Assembly: GCA_029254745.1 (NCBI GenBank)
Contig: JAQWWZ010000025.1
Span: 62,001 to 126,000, forward strand
DNA length: 64,000 nucleotides
Source: Opitutales bacterium
Lineage (GTDB): Bacteria; Verrucomicrobiota; Verrucomicrobiia; Opitutales; Seribacteraceae
Direction of reading: 5' to 3'
Below are positions 27,866 through 38,499 of the stretch, piece after piece. Made by a program: the position numbers and the translations under genes. Positions within the stretch are counted from its first letter, which is position 1. Each line of letters begins with the position of its first letter. The notes under the pieces were generated by a model. The model did not search any database. It was not told the DNA's origin and was given only the letters and a program-made list of their open reading frames with translations.

Positions 27866-28468
27866 CTAAGCCGACAAAGTTCCCTTGGTCGAAGGAATCT
27901 TACCGTCTAAGCGGGGCTCAAATTTGGTGGCTATATCCATTGACTTGGCAAACCCTTTAAAAATAGCTTCCGCTATATGGTGAGGTTCTTCTCCGTGCTC
28001 TAGGCAAATATGTAAATTACAGGCAACTTCATTAGCAAAAGCCTGAAAAAATTCCTTAAATAAGTGAATGTTAAAATCTCGAACAGTGAGTGAAGAACTT
28101 GTTACTTTCCAGACCAGATAAGCCCGATTACTTAAATCAACAGATACGGAAGCTAAGGTTTCATCCATGGGCAAAAGAAAAAAACCGTATCGGCAAATAC
28201 CTGCTTTGTCTCCTAAAGCTTTTTTAAAAGCTTGGCCCAAACAAATACCCAAATCTTCCACCAAGTGATGATAATCAATTTCAATATCACCAGTTGCTTC
28301 AATCGAAAGATCGAAAAAACCATGCCGAGAGAATAGATCGAGCATATGATCTAAAAAGGGTACACCCGTTGAAATTTCCCCCTTTCCGGAACCATCAAGG
28401 GATAAAAGGATTTTAATTTGTGTCTCGCTAGTTTTGCGGACTATTTCTGCTTTTCGTGAAGTCGCCAT
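27866..28468 (-). CDS. hisB: Imidazoleglycerol-phosphate dehydratase
   Basis: 200 aa, monofunctional (no phosphatase domain). Dehydrates IGP in histidine synthesis using a di-manganese centre. Metal-binding stretches are [25 protein letters not shown] and [12 protein letters not shown]. The start overlaps hisC by 28 bp, indicating coupled translation. The missing HisB-N phosphatase activity could come from the HisN-like protein at 62181-62954. Confidence 0.95.
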   Translation of the reverse strand: MATSRKAEIVRKTSETQIKILLSLDGSGKGEISTGVPFLDHMLDLFSRHGFFDLSIEATGDIEIDYHHLVEDLGICLGQAFKKALGDKAGICRYGFFLLPMDETLASVSVDLSNRAYLVWKVTSSSLTVRDFNIHLFKEFFQAFANEVACNLHICLEHGEEPHHIAEAIFKGFAKSMDIATKFEPRLDGKIPSTKGTLSA

Positions 28469-29544
28469 TCTTTAATCTTTTTTACTAGCATAGTCATCTC
28501 TTCCGGCTTGCCAATACTGATTCTTACATACGAATCGGTTAAGGGACTACGCTCAAAATACCGGACCAAAATTCCACTTCGCTCTAAATAATCAAAGAGG
28601 TTCTGTGCTACTACCTTTCCTTTTTTTCCGTATTTATCAACAGGCTGTGTAAAAATAAAATTAGTCGAACTTGGTATAGTTCTCCACCCCCATCCCTCTG
28701 TAATAGAAGATAATTGATCACGAGACGCAATGATATCGTTGCGAGTTTTTATAAAATATGCCTGGTCCTCAATGGCAGCCTGGGCTCCGATTTGAGCAAG
28801 CTTATCAACATTATAAACCTCTCTAGCTTGATCTAGAATCTCAATAATATCAGGACTAGATAAAGCATAACCGACACGGAGGCCGGCTAAAGAATATGAT
28901 TTGGAAAAAGTTCTCGTGATGATTAATTTCTGAAAATCTCTTAACAAGGGAACTGCACTTTGACTAGAGAAATCAACATACGCTTCGTCTATCACCATAA
29001 TTCCTTGAAACCTATTAAGGATATCAGTCAGTTCAATTAAACTATATCCCCGACCGCTTGGTGCATGAGGACTTGTAATAAAAAATAAATTTGCTTCAGA
29101 TTTTTCAATTAATTGAAAAGGAATTTTAAAATCTTCAGTTTGAAATGGGATACGAATTAAATTTGCTCCTTGAATAGAAGTTAGAACTTCATAGAGGGAG
29201 TAACTGGGGTCAAGGATCCCTATACTGTGATGTTCATCTCCAAAACAACGAACGCAAAGATTAAGAATATCATCAGAACCATTACCAACAATGACTTGAT
29301 CTTCAGAAACACGATTTAAAATAGATATACTTTTCCTTAAGTCTGACGCTTGTGGGTTGGGGTAAAGGTTTAGGCTTTGGATACCTTCTACAACTTTTTC
29401 CTTTACGCTTGGACTTGGAGGATAGGGGTTTTCATTAGTATTTAACTTAATGACCTTCTGCCCAAACGAAGGTTGCTCTCCGGGTGTGTAGGGGGTGTGT
29501 GATTGAACAGAGCGGGAAAGGTGCTTTCTAAGGAACGGATCCAC
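28441..29544 (-). CDS. hisC: Histidinol-phosphate aminotransferase
   Basis: 367 aa, PLP-dependent fold type [13 protein letters not shown] at the N-terminus, VIDEAYVDF, and [18 protein letters not shown] with the PLP lysine (FSKS). Converts imidazole acetol phosphate to histidinol phosphate. It lies 7 bp after hisD and overlaps hisB. Confidence 0.95.
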   Translation of the reverse strand: MDPFLRKHLSRSVQSHTPYTPGEQPSFGQKVIKLNTNENPYPPSPSVKEKVVEGIQSLNLYPNPQASDLRKSISILNRVSEDQVIVGNGSDDILNLCVRCFGDEHHSIGILDPSYSLYEVLTSIQGANLIRIPFQTEDFKIPFQLIEKSEANLFFITSPHAPSGRGYSLIELTDILNRFQGIMVIDEAYVDFSSQSAVPLLRDFQKLIITRTFSKSYSLAGLRVGYALSSPDIIEILDQAREVYNVDKLAQIGAQAAIEDQAYFIKTRNDIIASRDQLSSITEGWGWRTIPSSTNFIFTQPVDKYGKKGKVVAQNLFDYLERSGILVRYFERSPLTDSYVRISIGKPEEMTMLVKKIKEWRLHEKQK

Positions 29545-29551
29545 TATAAAT

Positions 29552-30859
29552 CTACCTGCGCTGTGCTGTTCTTACATTTACCGAAGCACCATGACCATCT
29601 AATCGTTCCATTTTAGCAAAACTATTAATATGCTCCTCAGCTTTAATAACCGCTTGCTGATTATATTTTATGATACTCGACCGGCGAAGAAAATCATGCA
29701 CGCGAAGACCAGAAGAAAATCGAGAGGATCTACCTGTAGGTAATACATGACTAGGGCCAGCGATAAAGTCACCCAATGCAGTTGCAGAGAAATGACCCAA
29801 TAAGAGTGCTCCTGCAGTAGTAATATTCTGAACCAAAAATTCGAGATGATTTTCGGAAACTTGCAGTTCTAAGTGTTCAGGAGCAATAAAATTTGCCACT
29901 TCTACTACTTGATCCAAATCTTTTAGATAAACAGCCTTAAATCCACTTTTTAATAAACTCATAATCGATTGCCTGTGAGTGAGTTTTTGTATTTGGCCTT
30001 CTAATTCTTTCATGGTTTGTTGAAAGAGATCTCTTTCAGTAAATAGAAAATATACTTTTTCCTTACCTGAGCCATGTTCAGCCTGTGCTAGTAAAGCGGC
30101 CGCAATAAACTCCGGATTTGCAGTCTCATCCGCAATCACCATTACTTCGCTTGGTCCTGGTAACAAGTCAATTCCAACGGTTCCGAAAACCTGCCGCTTT
30201 GCTTCATTAACAAAAGCATTTCCAGGCCCAAAAATTTTATCTACCGAGGGAATCTGATTCGTTCCATAGGCCAACGCTCCTATTGCCTGTACCCCCCCAA
30301 CTTTATAAACTTCATTTATACCCAAATACTGAAGAGCGCCTAATAACTTTGATGAAATAGTACCATCGGGTGCAGGCGGAGTAACAATTGCAACTTCTGG
30401 AACATTTGCTACTTGAGCAAGAGTTACTGTCATAAGAACAGTTGAAACCAAAGGTACATTACCTCCAGGAATATAAAGCCCAACCCGCTTTATGGGGTAG
30501 TACTTTTCACCAAATTCTGCTCCATGGGAATTTTTTCCAGTCCAATCTTGTGGAAAACTTTGTTGATGAAAATCAAAGATATTTTTTCGGGCATCGTCCA
30601 ATGCGTTAAGTTCTTCTCCACTAAGAGAAGCTAAGCCTGAAGCAAGTTCATCCTCAGATACCCTGAGTTGATCTGAAGTTAGGGTAGCGTGGTCGTAAAG
30701 CTTCGTTTTTTCAGCAACTGCTTTATCTCCCCCTACTTTTATCTCCTCCAAAATTGAGGATACCGTCGTTATGATATCTTGATTTGTAGAAGTTGAACAA
30801 GCGAATGTCTCTAATTCACTTAACAGCGAAGAGTCATATTTTAAGAATGAGTAAGGCAT
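29552..30859 (-). CDS. hisD: Histidinol dehydrogenase
   Basis: 435 aa, zinc enzyme doing the last two oxidations of histidine synthesis with NAD. Signatures are GLYIPGGNVPLVSTVLM, the motif around GPGNAFVNEAKRQVFG and DLLPGPSEVMVIADE, AQAEHG and GPSHVLPT. It lies 20 bp after guaA, and hisC follows. Position suggests co-transcription with guaA. Confidence 0.96.
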   Translation of the reverse strand: MPYSFLKYDSSLLSELETFACSTSTNQDIITTVSSILEEIKVGGDKAVAEKTKLYDHATLTSDQLRVSEDELASGLASLSGEELNALDDARKNIFDFHQQSFPQDWTGKNSHGAEFGEKYYPIKRVGLYIPGGNVPLVSTVLMTVTLAQVANVPEVAIVTPPAPDGTISSKLLGALQYLGINEVYKVGGVQAIGALAYGTNQIPSVDKIFGPGNAFVNEAKRQVFGTVGIDLLPGPSEVMVIADETANPEFIAAALLAQAEHGSGKEKVYFLFTERDLFQQTMKELEGQIQKLTHRQSIMSLLKSGFKAVYLKDLDQVVEVANFIAPEHLELQVSENHLEFLVQNITTAGALLLGHFSATALGDFIAGPSHVLPTGRSSRFSSGLRVHDFLRRSSIIKYNQQAVIKAEEHINSFAKMERLDGHGASVNVRTAQRR

Positions 30860-30879
30860 ACCTCTAGTTTAACCATATA

Positions 30880-32418
30880 CTACTCCCACTCAATCGTACT
30901 GGGTGGCTTAGAGCTTATATCATATACCACGCGATTCGCTCCTTTTACTTCATTAATAATTCGATTAGACACTTTTCTTAATAAGCTATCAGGTAGATCC
31001 GCCCAATCCGCAGTCATTGCATCACTGCTAGTAACTGCTCGAAGAGAAATCACATTTTCATAAGTTCTTTCATCACCCATGACTCCGACACTACGAACGG
31101 GTAAGAATACACAGAATGCTTGCCACAATTTGGAATACCAATTTGCAAGCTTCAATTCTTCTATAAAAATCGCATCAGCCTCCTTCAAAACCCTTAACCT
31201 GTTTTGATTAATATCTCCTACGACTCTTACACCTAAGCCGGGTCCAGGAAAAGGATGTCTCATCAAGACATTTTCTGGTAAACCAAGACTGCGACCTAGG
31301 TTTCTTACTTCATCTTTAAAAAGCTCACGCAAGGGTTCTAAAAGTTTTAGCTTCATTTTCTTGGGTAGACCCCCAACATTGTGGTGACTTTTAATCATTG
31401 CCGCTGGATTACCCCCAATAGGTACACTTTCGATTACATCAGGATATAAAGTTCCTTGGGCAAGAAAATCCACCTTCCCTAGGCTTTTTACTTCCTTATC
31501 AAAAACTTCAATAAAAGTTTTTCCAATGATTTTTCTTTTAGTCTCCGGATTAGTAACACCTTTTAAGCGTTTCAAGAAAAGAGAACCACTTAAAGAAACT
31601 CTTAGTTTTCCGGGTATGTGGTCACGAAATAATTTTTTTACTTCCTCTCTTTCGTGCAACCGTAGCAAACCATTATCTACAAAAATGCAGGTTAACTGTT
31701 TGCCAATTGCTTTGTGTATAAGAGACGCAGCAACCGAAGAATCAACTCCACCACTTAACCCTAAGATTACTTGCTTTGATCCAACCTGGGCACGGATCTG
31801 CTCAACCGCAACATTAACAAAATCCCCCATATCCCAATCCGCTTTACAACCACAAACACCAAACAAGAAGTTATTGATAATCTCAGACCCTTTTTGCGAA
31901 TGTTCGACTTCAGGGTGAAACTGTAAACCGTAAAATTTCTTAATGGGGTCCTCAATCGCGGCAAAATTTGAGTTTTCGGTTCTAGCAACAGAGTGAAAGC
32001 CATTTGGTATGTTGGTCAATCCATCTCCGTGCGAATTCCATACAATTAACTCCTGTGGAAGATTCTTAAATAAGGCTCCTTTCTTCAATATCTCTAACTT
32101 GCCCCGACCGTATTCTCTAAGTGGACTTTGCTCGACATTTCCACCAAGTAGTTTGGCCATAAGCTGTAGTCCATAACAAATACCAAGAACAGGCACGCCC
32201 AGATTAAAGACTCCGATGTTTGGTTTTGGAGATCCTTTACTTAAAACACTTGCAGGGCCACCTGAAAGGACAATACCAACTGGTTTAAACTTCTTAATTT
32301 CACTAAGAGGCGTACTGTACGGTATGACACGGGAATACACATTTGCTTCCCTTATACGACGGGCAATTACTTGAGTATATTGGGATCCAAAATCAAGAAC
32401 TAAGATTGTCTGAGCCAT
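30880..32418 (-). CDS. guaA: GMP synthase (glutamine-hydrolysing)
   Basis: 512 aa, GATase plus ATP-PPase in one chain. The amidotransferase Cys is in [12 protein letters not shown], with its His/Glu in QFHPEVEHS. The P-loop SGGVDSS marks the ATP-pyrophosphatase domain, and the C-terminal dimerisation domain ends PPSTIEWE as usual. Converts XMP to GMP. It follows rplQ by 117 bp that includes a possible terminator, so it may be read through from the ribosomal block or have its own start. Confidence 0.97.
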   Translation of the reverse strand: MAQTILVLDFGSQYTQVIARRIREANVYSRVIPYSTPLSEIKKFKPVGIVLSGGPASVLSKGSPKPNIGVFNLGVPVLGICYGLQLMAKLLGGNVEQSPLREYGRGKLEILKKGALFKNLPQELIVWNSHGDGLTNIPNGFHSVARTENSNFAAIEDPIKKFYGLQFHPEVEHSQKGSEIINNFLFGVCGCKADWDMGDFVNVAVEQIRAQVGSKQVILGLSGGVDSSVAASLIHKAIGKQLTCIFVDNGLLRLHEREEVKKLFRDHIPGKLRVSLSGSLFLKRLKGVTNPETKRKIIGKTFIEVFDKEVKSLGKVDFLAQGTLYPDVIESVPIGGNPAAMIKSHHNVGGLPKKMKLKLLEPLRELFKDEVRNLGRSLGLPENVLMRHPFPGPGLGVRVVGDINQNRLRVLKEADAIFIEELKLANWYSKLWQAFCVFLPVRSVGVMGDERTYENVISLRAVTSSDAMTADWADLPDSLLRKVSNRIINEVKGANRVVYDISSKPPSTIEWE

Positions 32419-32442
32419 AATTAAATAGTGAAAGTTCGAACA

Positions 32443-32485
32443 TAGAAAGAACTAACAAATGGGGCAGCCATAAACTTGGCAACCC
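32443..32485 (-). terminator. Possible terminator between rplQ and guaA
   Basis: On the minus strand GGGTTGCCA pairs with TGGCTGCCCC (loop AGTTTA, one bulge and one mismatch), followed by the U-rich ATTTGTTAGTTCTTTCT. This would end the ribosomal-protein transcript partly or fully before guaA. Confidence 0.4.
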
Positions 32486-32535
32486 TAAGAAACAAATTAT
32501 TTTAGAAGTTGTCGGATAGAAAGAGAGAGAGAAAA

Positions 32536-33180
32536 TTACTTATCTTCTTCCTTTTTCTCAGCAACATCAGAGTCTTCACTATCAGAAGACTCTTTTGATT
32601 TTACTTCTTTATTACCCTTAGATGATTTGGTTACTTCAGTTGAACCATCTATATCTTTAGACACTTCGGTTTTTTTAACTTCAACAACTGTGTCATGCTT
32701 GCCGTCGGAAGAATCCGAAGCTACAGCCTCAGCACTTTTTGTAGATGATTTTACTTTCTTGGATGCACCCTTTTTCTTTTTTGCTTTCTTCTTTGGTGCT
32801 TCTTCAACGAACTCAATGAGTGCCATATCCGCCGCATCACCTAATCTAGGAAGAGCTAGTTTATAAATACGGGTATACCCACCATTCCTAGATACAAACT
32901 GATCCACAAGTTCATCAAATAACTTTTTGACTGCAGGTTTACTCCGCAACCTAGCAATAGCAAGCCTTCGGTAATGTACTTTTTGTGCGGCATCATCGGT
33001 TGCATGTGCATTTTTCGCTAAGGTTATAGCTTTTTCAATGAATGGTCTTAACGCACGGGCTTTGGCAAGAGTAGTTTTAATTCTACCGTTTTCAATCAAG
33101 GAGCATGACAAATTCGCAATTAATGAAGATCTGTGAGCTGTTTTTACTCCAAGTTGATGGTTGTGTTTGCGATGTCTCAT
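32536..33180 (-). CDS. rplQ: 50S ribosomal protein L17 with long C-terminal extension
   Basis: 214 aa; the L17 core is residues 1-127 (MRHRKHNHQLGV, SLIENGRIKTTLAKARALRP, LPRLGDAADMALIEFVE). Residues 128-214 are an extra tail: a Lys-only patch (about 129-147) followed by a Ser/Asp/Glu/Lys-rich stretch. Such a tail could thread into rRNA or be disordered. Last gene of the alpha operon, after rpoA. Confidence 0.95.
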   Translation of the reverse strand: MRHRKHNHQLGVKTAHRSSLIANLSCSLIENGRIKTTLAKARALRPFIEKAITLAKNAHATDDAAQKVHYRRLAIARLRSKPAVKKLFDELVDQFVSRNGGYTRIYKLALPRLGDAADMALIEFVEEAPKKKAKKKKGASKKVKSSTKSAEAVASDSSDGKHDTVVEVKKTEVSKDIDGSTEVTKSSKGNKEVKSKESSDSEDSDVAEKKEEDK

Positions 33181-33201
33181 GTCAGTGGATTCAAAGGATA
33201 A

Positions 33202-34203
33202 TTATTGATTTGCGGCAGCTTCGAGAAGACGACTCTCAAATTTCATGCCAAGTGAAAGCCCGAGTTGCTCGAGTTTTGCTTTAATTTCATTTAGAGATTT
33301 TTTTCCAAAATTTCTATATTTCAGCATCTCAGGTTCGGACTTTGTAGCTAATTCACCGACAGTCGTAATATTTGCATTGTTTAAACAATTTGCAGCACGA
33401 ACCGAAAGTTCAATTTCATTTACGCTCATACTTAACAAATTACGAAGTCTGTTTTGTTCTTCACTGACTTCCTTAGTCTGACTTTCAAACTCAATTTGGT
33501 CTTCAGTAATTTGGTCAAAAACATCTAGATGGTGACGTAAAATAGCAGCAGATTGCTTTAATGCATCCTCTGGAGTAATACGACCATCTGTGTTTACTTC
33601 GAGAATAAGTTTGTCGTAGTCTGTCATTTGTCCAACACGAGTGTTTTGAACTTCGTATTTGACTAATTTCACTGGGCTATAAAGTGCATCAACATTGATC
33701 ATCCCGATTGGTTGTTCACCACTTTTACTGTCCTCTCCCAAACAAAAGCCACGACCAACAGTTACAATCATCTCTGCCACGACTCTCTGTTTGCGGTCAG
33801 TGGTTAATATTATCTGCTCAGGGTTTACGATTTCAATACCTTCAGTAGGAGAAATGTCTGCAGCAGTGACAACCCCATCTTTCTCCATATCAATTGTTAA
33901 AGTGACAGGATCTGCCTTATGACTGATGATTAAAACCTTTTTAAGATTCAATACGATGTCTGTTATGTCTTCAACAACGCCGTCTATGCTTTGAAATTCA
34001 TGCTGTACGCCGTCCATTTTGAGAGATGAGATCGCTGCACCTTCAATAGAACTTAGCAACACTCTACGAAAAGCATTTCCAATAGTATGTCCGTAACCGG
34101 ACTCAAATGGATCCGCAATAAATTTTGCGTACTTCTCTGTTGCAGTTTCATCTTCTTTGATGAGACGGTTTGGTAATTCGAACTTTCCGAGTCTTTTGGC
34201 CAT
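33202..34203 (-). CDS. rpoA: RNA polymerase alpha subunit
   Basis: 333 aa. The N-terminal dimerisation/assembly domain (EPFESGYGHTIGNAFRRVLLSS) is joined by an acidic linker (about 240-260) to the C-terminal domain (LSVRAANCLNNANI and LKYRNFGKKSLNEIKAKL) that contacts UP elements and activators. Standard position between rpsD and rplQ. Confidence 0.97.
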   Translation of the reverse strand: MAKRLGKFELPNRLIKEDETATEKYAKFIADPFESGYGHTIGNAFRRVLLSSIEGAAISSLKMDGVQHEFQSIDGVVEDITDIVLNLKKVLIISHKADPVTLTIDMEKDGVVTAADISPTEGIEIVNPEQIILTTDRKQRVVAEMIVTVGRGFCLGEDSKSGEQPIGMINVDALYSPVKLVKYEVQNTRVGQMTDYDKLILEVNTDGRITPEDALKQSAAILRHHLDVFDQITEDQIEFESQTKEVSEEQNRLRNLLSMSVNEIELSVRAANCLNNANITTVGELATKSEPEMLKYRNFGKKSLNEIKAKLEQLGLSLGMKFESRLLEAAANQ

Positions 34204-34237
34204 AGTAAAAAAAGTTTAGGGGGAATAATTTGTAAAT

Positions 34238-34846
34238 CTAACGACTGTAAAATTCAACAACTAGTTGAACATTGACGCTTTTCTCAAGCTCATCGGTTTG
34301 AGGAAACCGGCTTACAGTACCTTGTAATGAATCAATATTAATTTCTAACCAAGGTGGAGCAGGGTGATACTGAGCACCTTCTAAGTTTCTAGTAGCAACT
34401 TGCCTGGATGAGGTTTTTTCACGAACACCAATTTCATCACCCTCAGAAACTTGAAAACTCGGAATGTCTGTTTTGGTTCCGTTGACAATAATATGACCAT
34501 GATTAACAAACTGACGGGCAGCTTGTCTAGTCTTAGCTAAACCTAATCTGTAAACAACATTATCGAGTCTTGTTTCAAGCATAGCTAAGAAAACTTCACC
34601 AGTAACCCCTTGCTTACGCTTTGCACGCTCAAACATGTTTCGAAATTGTTTTTCGGTAAGACCGTACATCATTCGAAGCTTTTGCTTCTCAATAAGACCT
34701 TCGCCATAATCACTTACTTTACGCCTAAAAGAAGGGCCATGCTGACCCGGTGGGTAGGTTCTCCGTTCAAAAGCTTTATTAGCTGGAAAAATTGCCATAC
34801 CAAAACGGCGATTTATCCTAGTAGTTGGTCCTGTATATCGTGACAT
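34238..34846 (-). CDS. rpsD: 30S ribosomal protein S4
   Basis: 202 aa. Primary binder of 16S rRNA in small-subunit assembly. SRYTGPTTRINRRFG at the N-terminus and the S4 domain LETRLDNVVYRLGLAKTRQAARQFVNHGHI. No zinc cysteines are present, so it is the C-minus form. Located between rpsK and rpoA. Confidence 0.97.
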   Translation of the reverse strand: MSRYTGPTTRINRRFGMAIFPANKAFERRTYPPGQHGPSFRRKVSDYGEGLIEKQKLRMMYGLTEKQFRNMFERAKRKQGVTGEVFLAMLETRLDNVVYRLGLAKTRQAARQFVNHGHIIVNGTKTDIPSFQVSEGDEIGVREKTSSRQVATRNLEGAQYHPAPPWLEINIDSLQGTVSRFPQTDELEKSVNVQLVVEFYSR

Positions 34847-34880
34847 AGTAAGTGAGGTAAAATGTTATTAATTCAAAAAG

Positions 34881-35468
34881 TTAAACACGTCTTCTCTTAG
34901 GTGGACGACATCCGTTATGGGGAACTGGGGTCACATCGATAATAGTAGACACCATAAAACCTAAGCTTTGAAGAGCACGAATGGCTGAATCCCTACCCAT
35001 ACCTGGGCCTTTAACCTTAACAAGAACTTCTTTCATTCCGTGTGACATGGCAACACGACCGGCATCTTGTGTAACAACTTGTGCGGCATAAGCAGTTGAT
35101 TTGCGGGAACCTCGAAAATTACATTTCCCAGAACTTGACCAGGATATTACATTTCCATTCATATCGGAAAAAGACACCTTGGTATTATTGAAAGTCGCGA
35201 CAATGAAACAAATGCCTGAGGAAATGTTTTTACTCCCTTTTGCTTTTCGAACCTTAACTTGTTCGATATTAGCACCTAGTAAATCGGCAGCAGTTTCCTC
35301 CTTTTTTTCCGTTGGCTTTTCTGCAGTTTGCTCGACTGCAGGATTACTTTTGGTATCAGCATCTACGGCAATATCATTGGTTGCTGTTGCTTTTGTGTCG
35401 GTTTTAGTTTCCACGGGATCAACTGCCTTTGGTTCCCCCGAATCTTTATTGTTTTCTGCTTCGCTCAT
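34881..35468 (-). CDS. rpsK: 30S ribosomal protein S11 with acidic N-terminal extension
   Basis: 195 aa against about 129 usual. The S11 body begins near residue 73 ([15 protein letters not shown]) and ends [11 protein letters not shown]. Residues 1-70 are an extra Glu/Asp/Thr/Ala/Lys-rich segment, low complexity and probably disordered. No ATG, GTG or TTG codon lies near the body start, so translation from 35468 is the only visible option and the extension is likely real. S11 forms part of the platform near the mRNA exit. Confidence 0.94.
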   Translation of the reverse strand: MSEAENNKDSGEPKAVDPVETKTDTKATATNDIAVDADTKSNPAVEQTAEKPTEKKEETAADLLGANIEQVKVRKAKGSKNISSGICFIVATFNNTKVSFSDMNGNVISWSSSGKCNFRGSRKSTAYAAQVVTQDAGRVAMSHGMKEVLVKVKGPGMGRDSAIRALQSLGFMVSTIIDVTPVPHNGCRPPKRRRV

Positions 35469-35486
35469 AGGATATATGTAAATTTA

Positions 35487-35861
35487 TTATGCCTTACGGA
35501 TAACTCCGACAGTCTTCCTGCCACCCTTGCGAGTTCTGGCGTTTGTGATAGTTCTTTGTCCTCTTACGGGTAAACCGCGTTGGTGACGTAAGCCACGGTA
35601 ACAACGAATGCTCTGTAACCTCTTAAGGTTATTGGTAATATTTCTTCGAAGATCACCTTCGACCATAATTTTTTGGTCAATTATGAAGTTACTGATGAGG
35701 CTTAATTCTTGTTCGTTAAGCTCCGATGTACGCCTATCAGGATCAATGCTCGTCGCATCAAGAATTACTTTTGCACGCGTCGGTCCAACGCCGTAAATAT
35801 AGCGTAAAGAAAATCCAATTTTTTTACGGTTTGGTATGTCTACTCCTAGTAATCTAGCCAT
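35487..35861 (-). CDS. rpsM: 30S ribosomal protein S13
   Basis: 124 aa. Head protein contacting the large subunit and P-site tRNA. MARLLGVDIPNRKKIGFSL at the start, GLRHQRGLPVRGQRT and NARTRKG near the C-terminus. First gene of the alpha operon here; map, infA and rpmJ, often located between secY and rpsM, are absent from the 24-bp gap. Confidence 0.97.
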   Translation of the reverse strand: MARLLGVDIPNRKKIGFSLRYIYGVGPTRAKVILDATSIDPDRRTSELNEQELSLISNFIIDQKIMVEGDLRRNITNNLKRLQSIRCYRGLRHQRGLPVRGQRTITNARTRKGGRKTVGVIRKA

Positions 35862-35885
35862 GATGAATGTTTTGTTAAAGTGTTA

Positions 35886-37454
35886 TTAAGAGAAAAAGTT
35901 TGTGTCGTTTAAAAAATAGCCAACAAGGCCAAGAACAAATAAAAGTACTGAGATCCAAATCAATGGTCTCCACTCAGCCTCAAATGCTTTTAGTTCCAAT
36001 GATTCAATTCTTTGATTAGAGTTGGATGATCTCCCACGAATTCTTCCTTTACGCAGAAACCCGTCATAATGACGTTGTAATAAAAAGGTTTCGACCTGTC
36101 GCATCGTGTCCAAAACAACACCGACGATAATTAGCATTCCAGTACCACCGAAGAAAGTAGCGACATTGTAAGAGACATTAGCTAAATTGAATATAAGATC
36201 AGGAAAAACAGCTATGACTGTGAGGAATATTGCACCTGCTAAAGTAAGCCTGGTCATAGTAAAATCAAGAAAGCGTGCAGTTGGGTCACCCGGTCTAACA
36301 CCAGGAACATAACCACCATTTTTCTTCAAATCATCAGCAATTTGTACAGGTTTAAACATAATTGATACCCAAAAATAACTAAAGACCAAGATTAGGCCAC
36401 CGTATACAATATAATAAAACCAACCTCGACTTGCGAAAACATTTGCTAAATCTATTGCCCAATTTGTCTCAGAAGGGGAATCCGCAATAGCAGCACCCAA
36501 TGTACGCAATAATTGAGCAGGAAACATGAGAATTGCACTCGCAAAAATAACAGGCATGACGCCAGCATAATTGACTTTAAGAGGGAGAAATGAACTTTGC
36601 CCGCCAAAAACTTTTCGCCCCACCATTCGTTTTGCATACTGAACAGGAATTTTTCTTTGAGCCTGGGTGACAGCAATGATTCCTCCGACAACGACCAAGA
36701 ACAATCCTATCATGATCACCGCCTTAACTATAACTAGATTATCACTCGCAGGAGCTTCGAAAATTAAAACATAAGCGTCTGCTAAAGCTTTAGGTAAATC
36801 AGCAAGAATACCGACTGTGATCAGTAAAGAGATGCCATTCCCGATACCCCGCTGTGTAATCTGTTCACCTAACCACATTAATATCAATGAACCAGTAGTT
36901 AAAAATACTATGGAATTAAGAAGGAAAAGGTTTGGAGAAGACGCGACAACGATATTGCCAAGTGGCTGACCATCAAGGCCTGTCTCGGCCGCATTAAAAC
37001 CCTGGATCAAGCTACCAGGACTATCCCGGAGTGCTACGGCTAGTAATCCCCCCTGAATTAAGCAAATAATAATAGTTAAATATCTAGTGTACTGTGCTAT
37101 TTTTTGCCGGCCCGGCTCACCTTCTTGCTGCAATCTGGCAAGTTGAGGCCAAACAGCACCCATCAATTGCATGATGATGGAAGCACTAATGTAAGGCATA
37201 ATGCCAAGGGCAAACAGAGCGCCATTAAGCAAGGCACCACCAGTAAACATATTATAGAACCCGAGAATATCATTACCCTCGGATGAACTGCGAGTTTGCT
37301 CTCTCAACTCGAAGAACTCTTTGATAGGAGATGGATCTACACCGGGAAGTGGAATATTAGCACCTACTCGAGCGATAAACAACAGAGCTAAAGTAAAAAA
37401 GATTTTTTGCCTTAACTCAGGAATCTTGAGAGAATTTGTGAAAGCGGAGAGCAT
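35886..37454 (-). CDS. secY: Preprotein translocase channel subunit SecY
   Basis: 522 aa from ATG 37454 (MLSAFTNSLKIPELRQKI); an upstream TTG at 37463 would add three residues. Ten hydrophobic segments, the plug region after VGANIPLPGVD, GIGNGISLL, and a cytoplasmic basic C-terminal stretch (FLRKGRIRGRSS). Forms the SecYEG channel with SecE encoded at 60339. Somewhat longer than E. coli SecY (443 aa), with additional hydrophobic C-terminal residues (VLLFVLGLVGYF). Confidence 0.96.
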   Translation of the reverse strand: MLSAFTNSLKIPELRQKIFFTLALLFIARVGANIPLPGVDPSPIKEFFELREQTRSSSEGNDILGFYNMFTGGALLNGALFALGIMPYISASIIMQLMGAVWPQLARLQQEGEPGRQKIAQYTRYLTIIICLIQGGLLAVALRDSPGSLIQGFNAAETGLDGQPLGNIVVASSPNLFLLNSIVFLTTGSLILMWLGEQITQRGIGNGISLLITVGILADLPKALADAYVLIFEAPASDNLVIVKAVIMIGLFLVVVGGIIAVTQAQRKIPVQYAKRMVGRKVFGGQSSFLPLKVNYAGVMPVIFASAILMFPAQLLRTLGAAIADSPSETNWAIDLANVFASRGWFYYIVYGGLILVFSYFWVSIMFKPVQIADDLKKNGGYVPGVRPGDPTARFLDFTMTRLTLAGAIFLTVIAVFPDLIFNLANVSYNVATFFGGTGMLIIVGVVLDTMRQVETFLLQRHYDGFLRKGRIRGRSSNSNQRIESLELKAFEAEWRPLIWISVLLFVLGLVGYFLNDTNFFS

Positions 37455-37472
37455 TACAACCAAATATTTCTA

Positions 37473-37928
37473 TTATTCAACTGAACCACCAGCAGCCTCA
37501 ATTTTTTCGCGAGCGGACTTGGAGCAAGCTGAAAGTTTTATCTTGTAAGCCTTGTCAACAGATCCATTACCTAAAAGTTTAGCAAGGATTGAATTGGACC
37601 GAATAAGACCAGCTTTTTTTAGAGTAGTTAAATCAATCAGATCACCTTCTACAATCGCAAGATCTGAAAGATTAACGATAGCACAAGGTGTTTGAAACCG
37701 GGTACGATTAAAACCACGCTGAGGCAATTTTCTAAACAACGGCATTTGGCCACCTTCAAAACCTGGACGAAGTGAGTAACCAGATCGAGCACCTGCTCCT
37801 TTATGTCCACGACAGCATGTTTTACCATGACCATTCCCTTCGCCACGACCTACACGCTTTTTTTCGCGATTAGCACCAGATGGTAAATTATCTTCCTTCA
37901 TAAAATTAAATAATAAGTTATTCTGCAA
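37473..37928 (-). CDS. rplO: 50S ribosomal protein L15
   Basis: 151 aa. [28 protein letters not shown] is the L15 signature region, followed by [17 protein letters not shown]. The start overlaps rpsE by 11 bp, so rpmD (L30), normally located between them, is missing. secY follows after 18 bp. Confidence 0.96.
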   Translation of the reverse strand: MQNNLLFNFMKEDNLPSGANREKKRVGRGEGNGHGKTCCRGHKGAGARSGYSLRPGFEGGQMPLFRKLPQRGFNRTRFQTPCAIVNLSDLAIVEGDLIDLTTLKKAGLIRSNSILAKLLGNGSVDKAYKIKLSACSKSAREKIEAAGGSVE

Positions 37929-38499
37929 CGACTGTTGCCGAAGTAGCTAAGATTGATTTTTGGGTTGTAAAAGCTGGGCCTTTAACTTCCTCGCCTCGGA
38001 CTTCAGAGATTTGAATAGCTGTGCGAAGTTGACTAAGACCATTCAATGTAGCTGAAACCACAGATAGATGATTGTTCGAACCAAGAGATTTAGAAAGTAT
38101 GTTTTTAATACCTGCTGCTTCTAATACAGCCCGCACTCCACCACCAGCAATAATACCAGTACCTGGCCTAGCTGGACGAAGCATTACCTTACCACCATCA
38201 TAAGAACCTAAAATCGGATGGGGGATCGTATCACCGGAGATAGAAACAGGGCGCATCGCTTTCTTAGCTTTGTCTGTACCCTTACGGATAGCGTCCGGAA
38301 CCATCTGGGCCTTACCATATCCAAAGCCAACATTTCCCTTTTGGTCACCAACTACAATAAGTGCTGCAAAACTGAAGCGTCTTCCACCCTTAACAACTTT
38401 TGCACAACGGTTTATATGAACAACTTTTTCAAAGAGCTCAGATTCATCTTCTGATTTGGGTTTTTGAGACCTAGATTTATTTCTTTTCGGGTGATTCAT
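37918..38499 (-). CDS. rpsE: 30S ribosomal protein S5
   Basis: 193 aa. [20 protein letters not shown] and [20 protein letters not shown] mark the double-stranded RNA-binding part; [20 protein letters not shown] the C-terminal half. An extra basic/acidic 25-residue N-terminal segment precedes the core. Contributes to decoding accuracy. Confidence 0.97.
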   Translation of the reverse strand: MNHPKRNKSRSQKPKSEDESELFEKVVHINRCAKVVKGGRRFSFAALIVVGDQKGNVGFGYGKAQMVPDAIRKGTDKAKKAMRPVSISGDTIPHPILGSYDGGKVMLRPARPGTGIIAGGGVRAVLEAAGIKNILSKSLGSNNHLSVVSATLNGLSQLRTAIQISEVRGEEVKGPAFTTQKSILATSATVVAE

